Source: DSBN01 sp041686355 (lineage in GTDB: Bacteria; Spirochaetota; Spirochaetia; DSM-16054; Sediminispirochaetaceae). From it: DNA of 12,351 nt. The stretch covers positions 1 through 12,351 of the forward strand of contig JAWLDZ010000071.1 in NCBI GenBank assembly GCA_041686355.1. Direction: 5' to 3'. Each line of letters begins with the position of its first letter. The first letter of the stretch is position 1. This document shows, piece after piece, positions 6,847 to 12,351 of the stretch. Under the pieces are notes generated by a model, which worked only from the letters and a program-made list of their open reading frames with translations, searched no databases and was not told the origin of the DNA. The translations under genes and the position numbers were made by a program.

Positions 6847-7791
6847 ATGAGCCCCGACACCGGACTGACCCGAATCCCAAACCGACTTATTACTCATTGT
6901 GTAAAAGCACTCGCTCAGTCAATGACAATCAGCGTTATGGTAGCCCTTGCTCGTAAGATTCTCCCCGACTATGATTTGTATCAGAGAACCGGTATTCCCC
7001 GCAGTGTGGCCGTCCCCAACATTACCGCTGCCCGTCAGATTGTAAAAGATGTTGTTGCTCACCAGGCATTTCTCGATTTTGTACTCCTGCTGATTAAAAC
7101 CAGTGATCAAGGGTATATGGGGCGGCGTTATGCGATACCTTACCTGCGTCAGATTATCAATGGGGTGATCGACCTTGGGTATGTGTACGATTCCGCTAAT
7201 GACATGTTTGTAGAAAACCCGCAGCTTCGACAAAGCAGCAATTGGGGAACCCTTAAAAACGGACACTCCTACAACTTCACATTACTTAGATTGGACATTG
7301 CCGGGAACTCCCAGCTGGTTAAAGACTGTGCGGAGTCGGATGTACAGCAATCCTATGAAGAATTTCGAAAAATTGTACAGCTTGCAGTGAAGAAGCGTAA
7401 CGGCCGTATATGGGGGTGGGACGGAGACGGCGGATTAGCAGCCTTTTTTTACGGCAACAAAAATCAGAGTGCGGTCCTCACCGGCATGGAAGTGCTCCAC
7501 GAGCTGTTTCTGTACAATTATACCCGGAACCCCCTCAGTCGTCCGCTTGAGATTCGAACAGCGGTTCATAGTGGTACTATAGATTATTCTGAAAGCGAAG
7601 AAGATATCCGCTCTTCGGAGATAGTCAAACAGGTTGAAGAGCTTGAACATGCCCACACAAAACCGGGGGAGCTGTCCTTAAGCGAGGTGGTGACAATGAT
7701 GCTGGACCATCTGCTGTTAAGCCGGCTGGAAGAGAAGAGAGTGCGTGGTAATCGCAAGTACTACGTGTACCGAAGCGGGGCAGCTCTATGA
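6847..7791 (+). CDS. Class III nucleotide-cyclase-like protein, metal-binding half (subunit A)
   Basis: 314 residues. ATG 6847 is preferred over an in-frame GTG at 6808 because AGGGAGG lies 8 bases before it. Residues 1-135 form an unrecognised helical domain. Residues 143-310 resemble a class III adenylate/guanylate cyclase catalytic domain. LLRLDIAGNS carries the first metal Asp (Asp150). GRIWGWDGDGGLAAF carries the beta-hairpin with the second (Asp194). RTAVHSG (237-243) is the usual RxGxHxG strand, and KPGELSLSEVV closes the domain. The transition-state Asn and Arg of the NLAAR motif appear to be Lys261 and Glu265, so a homodimer should be poorly active or inactive. The stop overlaps the next start (ATGA), so the two products are made together and probably pair. 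Assignment to the cyclase fold is fairly secure; activity is not. Confidence 0.78.
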   Translation: MSPDTGLTRIPNRLITHCVKALAQSMTISVMVALARKILPDYDLYQRTGIPRSVAVPNITAARQIVKDVVAHQAFLDFVLLLIKTSDQGYMGRRYAIPYLRQIINGVIDLGYVYDSANDMFVENPQLRQSSNWGTLKNGHSYNFTLLRLDIAGNSQLVKDCAESDVQQSYEEFRKIVQLAVKKRNGRIWGWDGDGGLAAFFYGNKNQSAVLTGMEVLHELFLYNYTRNPLSRPLEIRTAVHSGTIDYSESEEDIRSSEIVKQVEELEHAHTKPGELSLSEVVTMMLDHLLLSRLEEKRVRGNRKYYVYRSGAAL

Positions 7792-8768
7792 CAGAGATTT
7801 TACTAGTCTCGGATGATTCCGAGCTTACCACGGCATTTCAACCGCTTTCGAAGTCGAAGAAATATCATTTCGAATGCATCAATTGGAGTGAGTGGAATAA
7901 AAGGGATATTGTGACTGGGGACCAGCTTATCTACTTTAATATCGCTGACTTATCAAAAACGGAATTACAAAATTGGTTGAAGGCTGCCGGCGGTTTATCC
8001 TGCCCATGGGGGATAGTAGAAAGCAGAGGCCGGATTGAAGACATCGCAAGCCTGTTTCATAATGGGTGTTGTGATTATATAGATACCACCCGTCTTTCGA
8101 CAATAAAAGTTGGCCGTATTGGGCGGACTCTTACCTTTTATCAGAAGCGAAGCAGCCTTACCCCTTCATCGGTAAGCCGAACTCCGAAAACAGTTTCATA
8201 CTCCAGTAAACCTGCAAAAAGCTGGAACCATGTGGTTCAAGGAAGAGAGTATACCTTCTGTTTTATGTATGTAGAGCTGCTGCCCTCAAAAGAGTGGAGT
8301 AAAAAAGCGGGAGACAGCCACCAGGAACAGATGCAAACCGCTTTTCATGATATGATAGAGTCTCAAGCAGTTGAGTATAAAGGAAAAATCTGGATGTGGA
8401 ACGAATGGAAGGGCTTGCTGCTTTTTCCCTTTGACGGGCAAGAGTGTGAAGTGCCCGTGTTAGCCACCCGTCTGCTCATAAATCGTCTGATATTGAGTAT
8501 TGAGGGCGGCCCGTATCATACACTATTGAACTACAAAATAGCCATGCATATCGGCTCTACAGTGTATCAGGAGCGTGGAAACACCGGTACTATTGTAGCT
8601 GATGATATTAACTTCATTTTTCATCTCGGCAGCAAATATGCTGCCCCGAACCGGATATATGTGTCTTCTCAAGTTCGTGATGCAATACACAGCAATCTTA
8701 AAAGCCTCTTTCAACCGGAGGGTCAGTTCGAGGGGCAGTCTATCTATACCTTCGATTCCTCTTTTTAA
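7788..8768 (+). CDS. Pseudo-receiver plus degenerate cyclase-like domain (subunit B)
   Basis: 326 residues. Residues 1-120 look like a response-regulator receiver: EILLVSDDSEL with the acidic pair Asp9-Asp10, LIYFNIADL as strand 3, and HNGCCDYID as the last strand. The phosphoacceptor Asp position is Asn51 and the usual Lys is absent, so phosphorylation is unlikely. After a Ser/Thr/Lys-rich linker (120-150), residues 155-326 repeat the cyclase pattern of the upstream gene: GKIWMWNEWKGLLLF against GRIWGWDGDGGLAAF, and KIAMHIG against RTAVHSG. The metal positions are Glu163 and Trp207, so it cannot bind the catalytic metals in the usual way. It keeps Asn275, with His279 four residues on in place of Arg. 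Thus it looks like a C2-type partner for the upstream subunit. Translation starts inside the upstream stop codon (ATGA) with no strong ribosome binding site, as expected of a coupled gene. Function is inferred. Confidence 0.75.
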   Translation: MTEILLVSDDSELTTAFQPLSKSKKYHFECINWSEWNKRDIVTGDQLIYFNIADLSKTELQNWLKAAGGLSCPWGIVESRGRIEDIASLFHNGCCDYIDTTRLSTIKVGRIGRTLTFYQKRSSLTPSSVSRTPKTVSYSSKPAKSWNHVVQGREYTFCFMYVELLPSKEWSKKAGDSHQEQMQTAFHDMIESQAVEYKGKIWMWNEWKGLLLFPFDGQECEVPVLATRLLINRLILSIEGGPYHTLLNYKIAMHIGSTVYQERGNTGTIVADDINFIFHLGSKYAAPNRIYVSSQVRDAIHSNLKSLFQPEGQFEGQSIYTFDSSF

Positions 8769-8839
8769 CGATTTATTTCTGCAATTCTAAATTTGCTTCA
8801 TTTTCTTAGCAAAAATTTGTTTATCTAAACGGGTGGAGG

Positions 8840-8884
8840 AATTTTAATTTAGGATAGTGCATTGCACTATCCTAAATTAAAATT
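8840..8884. repeat. 45-bp perfect palindrome between the cyclase operon and the release-factor-like gene
   Basis: The left arm, 8840-8861, is the exact reverse complement of the right arm, 8863-8884 (22 bases each, one central T at 8862). The arms read AATTTTAATTTAGGATAGTG... inward. As RNA it would form a very long hairpin with a minimal loop; as DNA it could bind a dimeric protein or extrude a cruciform. It ends 11 bases before the candidate -35 of the next gene. It has no T-run on the 3' side, so it is not a classic intrinsic terminator, though it may still end or protect the cyclase mRNA. Confidence 0.9.
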
Positions 8885-8895
8885 GCTGTCTTCAT

Positions 8896-8925
8896 TTGAC
8901 TTGCTGAGTCCTTCGTTTGTATTTT
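8896..8925 (+). promoter_or_regulatory. Promoter of the eRF1-like gene
   Basis: TTGACT (8896-8901), an 18-base spacer and TATTTT (8920-8925) form the best sigma-70-like match in the window (5/6 and 4/6). Transcription would begin near 8932, about 20 bases before ATG 8952, with AAGGAGG inside the leader. The 45-bp palindrome lies just upstream, in an activator-like position. Confidence 0.5.
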
Positions 8926-8951
8926 TTATGGAGGATGAAGGAGGATTCGAG

Positions 8952-10088
8952 ATGATAAATAGAGATCAGATTGAGTCGTTGATGAGTTATCGGAACGAGG
9001 AGCATCCGGTGGTAAGTATGTATCTAACCACCGAGTTACCTAAAAAGTTTCGGTCAAAGTTAAACTCCATGATAAGGGGGAAGCTGAAAGAGCTTAGTCA
9101 AACTTCCCGCTACTCCGGTAATGAAAAAAAGAATTTAGAAAAGCTCCTGATGCGGATGGAGGAGGTGTTAAAAACGCGGACTAACCGCTATGAAGGCACC
9201 AAAATGATTGCTCTGTTTGCTAACACCACTGGTCTTTGGGAGGAGTTTGAGCTGCCTGTTCAGTACCCAAATCAGATTATAATTGATACAGATCCATACA
9301 CCCGCCCTTTGACTGCAGCGCGCGATCAATTTGCACGTTTCTGTATCCTGATAGGCAATTCTCATCAAGCAAAAGTATACGCCCTTACTGCGAACCAGCT
9401 GACTGAGGAGCAGGAAATATTCACAGAAGAAGAAATGGAAGGCGCCACTGACGAAGCCCTGCAGGGCCTTGGTGAACAGCGACTCCAGCGCAATATCCGC
9501 GATCATATGAATAAGCACGCCAAAAAAATTGCAGAAGCGGCTTTTCAAGTGTTTAATAAAGGAAGGTTCGATTATTTGCTGGTAGCATCTCCCAATGATC
9601 GGGAGCTTCGCTTATTAAAAGATAATTTACACAGTTATTTACAGAGACATTTGATTGGTGAATTCAAAGCGCGTCCTGAAGAGAAAAAGGAAGAGATCCT
9701 CACACGAGCACGTGGGGCTGCCTCTGAATGGGAGCAGGAACAAGAGGCAAAGCTGCTTGAGTTTATTGACACAGAGCAGTACGAAGGTGGGACTGCCACT
9801 GTAGATGTCGGACCGACCCTTAAAGCGTTGATGAATGGTCAAATCCACACATTACTAGTTCAGGAGAGTTTTGCGCGCCCTGGGTATCAATGTCCCAACG
9901 ACCATTACCTTGATTTAGCTAAGAAAAAATGTCCCCACTGCGGTGAAGAGCTGCTGCCAGTGGAGGATGTTATTGATGAAATGGTGGAGGAAACCCTGCG
10001 GCAGAATGGAGAAGTGCATTACCTGCAGTACTACCCCGAGAGACTTGATGAGAAAGGAGTAGCAGCCCGGCTGCGTTTTGTAATTTAA
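8952..10088 (+). CDS. Bacterial archaeo-eukaryotic release-factor-like protein (baeRF / Vms1-eRF1 superfamily)
   Basis: 378 residues from ATG 8952, chosen because AAGGAGG lies 7 bases upstream. An in-frame TTG at 8862 is in the centre of the palindrome and has no ribosome binding site. The order of parts follows eRF1 without its decoding domain. An N-terminal alpha/beta region opens HPVVSMYLTTE. A middle domain follows (about 128-240) with FCILIGNSHQAKVYAL and then QGLGEQRLQRNIRDHMNKHAKKIAE, placed where eRF1 has GGQ followed by basic helices (here Gly174-Glu175-Gln176). The C-terminal L7Ae-like domain (about 285-378, VGPTLKALMNGQIHTLLVQE) contains a putative zinc knuckle of Cys314, His318, Cys327 and Cys330. 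The relatives Vms1/ANKZF1 release peptides from stalled peptidyl-tRNA, so a ribosome-rescue or tRNA-hydrolase role is plausible, with the essential Gln retained. It is a soluble protein with its own promoter. The family call is by recognition; activity is inferred. Confidence 0.75.
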   Translation: MINRDQIESLMSYRNEEHPVVSMYLTTELPKKFRSKLNSMIRGKLKELSQTSRYSGNEKKNLEKLLMRMEEVLKTRTNRYEGTKMIALFANTTGLWEEFELPVQYPNQIIIDTDPYTRPLTAARDQFARFCILIGNSHQAKVYALTANQLTEEQEIFTEEEMEGATDEALQGLGEQRLQRNIRDHMNKHAKKIAEAAFQVFNKGRFDYLLVASPNDRELRLLKDNLHSYLQRHLIGEFKARPEEKKEEILTRARGAASEWEQEQEAKLLEFIDTEQYEGGTATVDVGPTLKALMNGQIHTLLVQESFARPGYQCPNDHYLDLAKKKCPHCGEELLPVEDVIDEMVEETLRQNGEVHYLQYYPERLDEKGVAARLRFVI

Positions 10089-10102
10089 GGAGAGAGCTTA
10101 AA
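10084..10102. other. Small hairpin spanning two convergent stop codons
   Basis: TTTAAG (10084-10089) and CTTAAA (10097-10102) are exact reverse complements around a 7-base loop. Each arm contains the TAA stop of one of the two converging genes, which are only 9 bases apart. It is short and AT-rich and no T-run follows on either strand, so its value as a bidirectional terminator is doubtful. Confidence 0.3.
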
Positions 10103-10877
10103 GCCATCTGCGAAACCACTCTGCCGATTCTCTAATCATTGACTGAGTAGTCTGGTGCCCGGTATCGTGAAAGGTTTTAATTCGCAGTTGCCGGGCATCG
10201 GTGTATTGATGCTTAAGGGCAGAGTGAAAGGTACGCACCGGGAGAATCGGTATAATCGAGTCGTCCTCCGAATTGAGCAAGAGCAGGGGAAAGTCCTTGA
10301 GTTTCATAGCTTGGGGCAGCGGTTGAGAGTCCTTTACCCGGTTTATCTTGGATTGTGGATATGACCGGTAAAATTCCGGGTTTTGCAGCTTACTGTTGTC
10401 GATAATGCTGCCGAAGTCGGGAGTGGAAATGATGCTGACCGCAGCCCGGATTCCTTCTCGACCGTACTTTGCGAGGTATTCATATACTATCATACCGCCC
10501 ATGGAGGTCCCCTCCAAACCGCAGCGGCGGTTGTCGACAATCGAGGATTGTGAATAGTGTTGTACAATAGAGTCGATCTCTGCAGCGGTGTCATTCACAA
10601 TGTCAAACAGATACTCCGCTTTCTGACTGTAGCTTAAAGCTGCAAAACTGCTGTCCTCCCGCTCACCGTGGCGTACCGCATCGGGGATCACCACAAAAAA
10701 ACCTTGTTGAGCAATGGCAAGGGCATTCTGCAGCTTACGCTCCTTGCTGCTGTCAAAGCCGTGAAAGACGATTACCAGCGGTAAGGGCGCTAGGGATGGC
10801 TGCTGTTCGATGGACGGGTACATCTCTAAAACAGGAATCGAATGTATTTTGGTACTATGGAGGGTCAGAGTGTTCAT
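10098..10877 (-). CDS. Alpha/beta hydrolase, YitV-like esterase family
   Basis: 259 residues from ATG 10877-10875. An upstream in-frame start at 11012 is rejected because it would read through 14-base tandem repeats that shift frame and through the divergent promoter region. The fold is clear. VIVFHGFDSSKE (35-46) gives the oxyanion loop, and VIPDAVRHGERED (63-75) is the motif common in YitV-type esterases. GTSMGG (123-128) is the nucleophile elbow with Ser125, LLLLNSEDDSIIP holds the acid (Asp205 or Asp206), and FHDTGHQTT holds His241. It is probably a cytoplasmic carboxylesterase or prolyl-oligopeptidase-like hydrolase; no signal peptide is seen. The ribosome binding site is weak: CAAGG lies too far from ATG. 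A TTG three codons upstream or leaderless translation are alternatives. It converges on the eRF1-like gene and diverges from the DnaJ-related gene. Confidence 0.85.
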   Translation of the reverse strand: MNTLTLHSTKIHSIPVLEMYPSIEQQPSLAPLPLVIVFHGFDSSKERKLQNALAIAQQGFFVVIPDAVRHGEREDSSFAALSYSQKAEYLFDIVNDTAAEIDSIVQHYSQSSIVDNRRCGLEGTSMGGMIVYEYLAKYGREGIRAAVSIISTPDFGSIIDNSKLQNPEFYRSYPQSKINRVKDSQPLPQAMKLKDFPLLLLNSEDDSIIPILPVRTFHSALKHQYTDARQLRIKTFHDTGHQTTQSMIRESAEWFRRWL

Positions 10878-10884
10878 GCTTTTC

Positions 10885-10913
10885 AATATACCTTGAAGAC
10901 TGCCTGGGTACAA
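10885..10913 (-). promoter_or_regulatory. Candidate promoter of the hydrolase gene, possibly giving a leaderless mRNA
   Basis: On the minus strand TTGTAC (10913-10908), 17 bases and TATATT (10890-10885) put the transcription start at about 10877-10879, right at the ATG. This fits the missing ribosome binding site and suggests a leaderless transcript. Support is the pattern only; the -35 match is modest. Confidence 0.33.
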
Positions 10914-10923
10914 GCATGGTTTC

Positions 10924-10965
10924 GAATTGTTGTACGCGAATTGTTGTACGCGAATTGTTGTGCAG
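10924..10965. repeat. Three 14-bp tandem repeats in the divergent control region
   Basis: GAATTGTTGTACGC occurs at 10924-10937 and identically at 10938-10951. A third copy at 10952-10965 starts GAATTGTTGT and then diverges (GCAG). The array lies directly upstream of the candidate -35 of the hydrolase gene and within 60 bases of the DnaJ-related start. It could be a set of operator sites or a slipped-strand duplication. A small hairpin AGCAC-TCTT-GTGCT follows at 10972-10985. Confidence 0.85.
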
Positions 10966-10978
10966 ACGCATAGCACTC

Positions 10979-11006
10979 TTGTGCTCTTGAAAAAAGCGCC
11001 TGTATT
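10979..11006 (+). promoter_or_regulatory. Weak candidate promoter for the DnaJ-related / HlyIII pair
   Basis: TTGTGC (10979-10984), 16 bases and TGTATT (11001-11006) lie 17 bases before ATG 11023. Both boxes are only partial matches. No better pair was seen in 10966-11022. Confidence 0.22.
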
Positions 11007-11022
11007 CATCACTCTATAGGCT

Positions 11023-11649
11023 ATGCCTATGTTTCAAAGCTATACTGCAGTGCAGCTGTTTGAACCGATCGTTGAAATCCTGGAAGAGCATGTACAGGGC
11101 TTGTCCGAGCATAAGCTGTTGTATGCTCTTAGCGACCGGGGGTTTTTAGAATTTAACCCCCAGCTGCTCTCGGAAGAACTAAGCCTGTTTCAAACCCATT
11201 TTTTTCTGTTTCATGTGCTGTATCGTCTGCGGGACCTGCTGCATGAACAGCAGCGATATGAACTGGAGATATTCTGTTTAGAGATTCGTCTGAAGCCTTA
11301 TAGAGATACTACGGCCCAGGCCCAGGGCCAGAGTCAGGGCCTTGCTCAAATCGATCCTTTGAGGGAGTATTATCTGGATGTGAAGCAGCTCCACGAAACC
11401 GATGCAGCTGAGGTTCGGCAGATGCTGAACGGCTTTTATCAGAGGCTGGAGGCATATGAGCAGCAGCGGGAGGCGTTAGAGGTACTGGGCTTGGAAGACC
11501 GAGGTTTAGGGGCGACGGTAAGTATCCACACAGTGCGTCGGCGGTATCGGGCTTTGGTAAAGCAGCACCATCCCGACCGCGGGGGTGACCGCGAAAAATT
11601 TCATGCGGTAGAGAATGCAATGGAGCTGTTAAGTCGCCTCTATGAATAG
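11023..11649 (+). CDS. DnaJ-related co-chaperone with C-terminal J domain
   Basis: 208 residues. The J domain is at the C-terminus (about 148-208): helix I REALEVLGLED, helix II HTVRRRYRALVKQ, the invariant HPD at 183-185 in QHHPDRGGD, then helix III EKFHAVENAMELLSRLY. The HPD tripeptide is what stimulates the ATPase of DnaK-type Hsp70. Residues 1-95 form a helical domain opening FEPIVEILEEHVQGLSEHKLLYAL, which resembles the N-terminal part of the DNAJ-related family best known from gammaproteobacteria. A Gln/Ala/Gly-rich spacer (97-108) separates it from the rest. There is no Gly/Phe region and no zinc-finger domain, so it is a specialised J protein and not the general DnaJ. ATG 11023 and ATG 11029 are both possible starts; neither has a strong ribosome binding site. 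It lies 27 bases before the HlyIII gene and is probably co-transcribed with it. Confidence 0.85.
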   Translation: MPMFQSYTAVQLFEPIVEILEEHVQGLSEHKLLYALSDRGFLEFNPQLLSEELSLFQTHFFLFHVLYRLRDLLHEQQRYELEIFCLEIRLKPYRDTTAQAQGQSQGLAQIDPLREYYLDVKQLHETDAAEVRQMLNGFYQRLEAYEQQREALEVLGLEDRGLGATVSIHTVRRRYRALVKQHHPDRGGDREKFHAVENAMELLSRLYE

Positions 11650-11676
11650 AATCTTAATTAGTGTAGGTTTATACGT

Positions 11677-12351
11677 ATGAGCGAAGAACAAATTACTGCA
11701 AGCTGGCTGGAGCGCCACATAACTCTGCATACCCATGATACCAACCGAGAAGAAATTGCCTCTGGAGTGGTACACGGAGTCGGTGTGATTCTGTCCTTGG
11801 TTGCACTGGGTTTACTTATTCAGAAGGGTCTGCAGGCGAACAACCCGACTATTCTGACAGGTTACATTATTTACGGAGTAGCGATGACACTCCTGTACCT
11901 CTCCTCGACCCTGTATCACTTTGTACCGATATCGAAGGCAAAACGGGTGCTCCGCATTTGTGACCATATGTCCATCTATATACTCATCGCTGGTACCTAT
12001 ACACCGGTTATGCTGAGTTTGGGCGGCTACTACCCCCTCTTGGCTCTGGGCCTGGTATGGGCCATTGCCGCCGGAGGAATGGCCTTCAAAATTGTCTTCT
12101 GGGGCCGTATGCGGGTTGTGCAGATGCTCATTTACATTTTGATGGGATGGCTGATTGTGCTGGTCTGGGAGCCGGTGGTTCAGCAGCTTTCGCCCGAATT
12201 TTTTCGGATGATACTGGCAGGAGGTATTATCTATACTTCCGGGACGCTGGTCTACTCAATGAAGAAAGTGCCTTACTACCATGCCATGTGGCATTTGTTT
12301 GTACTAGGCGGCAGTATCAGTCTTTTTCTTGCGATTTATCTGTACCTCTAG
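11677..12351 (+). CDS. Hemolysin III / PAQR-family membrane protein
   Basis: 224 residues, complete; the TAG is the last three bases of the window. Seven hydrophobic segments follow a short polar N-terminus. The metal-site signatures of the HlyIII/PAQR family are all present: Ser77 and His81 in LSSTLYH, Asp96-His97 in CDHMSIYILIAGTYTP, and His202 and His206 in YHAMWHLFV. The opening REEIASGVVHGVGVILS is also typical. In the PAQR superfamily these residues bind zinc near the membrane face and are associated with ceramidase-like hydrolase activity. The bacterial members, named after a Bacillus cereus hemolysin, appear to affect membrane lipid state, and true hemolytic activity is doubtful for most. 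TGTAGG 9 bases before ATG is a modest ribosome binding site. Length and motifs match the family. Confidence 0.94.
   Translation: MSEEQITASWLERHITLHTHDTNREEIASGVVHGVGVILSLVALGLLIQKGLQANNPTILTGYIIYGVAMTLLYLSSTLYHFVPISKAKRVLRICDHMSIYILIAGTYTPVMLSLGGYYPLLALGLVWAIAAGGMAFKIVFWGRMRVVQMLIYILMGWLIVLVWEPVVQQLSPEFFRMILAGGIIYTSGTLVYSMKKVPYYHAMWHLFVLGGSISLFLAIYLYL

Noticed and set aside
8789..8818. AAATTTGCT / AGCAAAAATTT stem after the cyclase operon as an intrinsic terminator
   Set aside because: The stem is bulged and AT-only except two G-C pairs, with a 10-base loop and no T-run of useful length afterwards.
8862..8951. N-terminal extension of the eRF1-like protein from TTG 8862
   Set aside because: It begins at the centre of the palindrome with no ribosome binding site, and crosses a good promoter; ATG 8952 has AAGGAGG.
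9168..9548. Minus-strand open frame of 126 codons opposite the eRF1-like gene
   Set aside because: The product shows no domain signature, and the sense frame carries the GEQ-loop and zinc-site pattern.
10924..10965. Possible CRISPR fragment
   Set aside because: The units are directly adjacent 14-mers with no spacers, and no cas gene is present.
10878..11012. 45-residue N-terminal extension of the alpha/beta hydrolase
   Set aside because: It would translate tandem repeats of 14 bases, which do not keep frame, and the hydrolase fold starts after residue 46 of that reading.

Overview
The window is bacterial chromosomal DNA, densely coded on both strands, with strong AGGAGG-type ribosome binding sites, frequent GTG starts and ATGA or TAATG gene overlaps. 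The gene set and the style of the signal peptides (for example LLFLAASVLWA|GGSQE) suggest a free-living spirochaete of the Spirochaeta type. That assignment is an inference from family recognition. No rRNA, tRNA, CRISPR array, transposase or phage gene was seen.

Layout. Positions 1-3209 are on the minus strand: a PGM/alkaline-phosphatase-superfamily metalloenzyme (3209 to 2295), then an energy-coupling-factor (ECF) vitamin/metal transporter module. The module has a fused two-domain ATPase (2213 to 744) and the transmembrane coupling subunit EcfT, which overlaps it by 4 bases and runs off the left edge (747 to 1). No substrate-binding S-component is present. Positions 3374-5450 on the plus strand hold a membrane-anchored TlpA-type thioredoxin and a PLP aminotransferase, 22 bases apart. 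Positions 5543-6789 hold a secreted DOMON protein with a plausible Met/His haem site, and an uncharacterised multi-pass membrane protein whose start codon overlaps the DOMON stop.

Positions 6847-8768 hold two ATGA-overlapping genes, each ending in a class III nucleotide-cyclase-like domain. By hand alignment the first keeps both metal-binding Asp residues but lacks the Asn/Arg pair. The second has lost the metal Asps but keeps the Asn, with His in place of Arg. This is the division of labour of the C1/C2 halves of mammalian adenylyl cyclase, split over two bacterial genes, and is the best candidate here for an undescribed system. The second subunit also begins with a receiver-like domain lacking its phosphoacceptor Asp. 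A 45-bp perfect palindrome (8840-8884) follows, then an eRF1-like protein (8952-10088) of the bacterial archaeo-eukaryotic release factor group.

The right end has a minus-strand alpha/beta hydrolase (10877 to 10098). Across a divergent control region with three 14-bp tandem repeats lie a DnaJ-related protein (11023-11649) and a complete hemolysin-III/PAQR-family membrane protein (11677-12351) ending on the last base. By eye the stretch 7788-10090 is more AT-rich than 1-6800. No gaps over 300 bases occur; the longest non-coding stretches are 3210-3373, 8769-8951 and 10878-11022, and their contents are listed.
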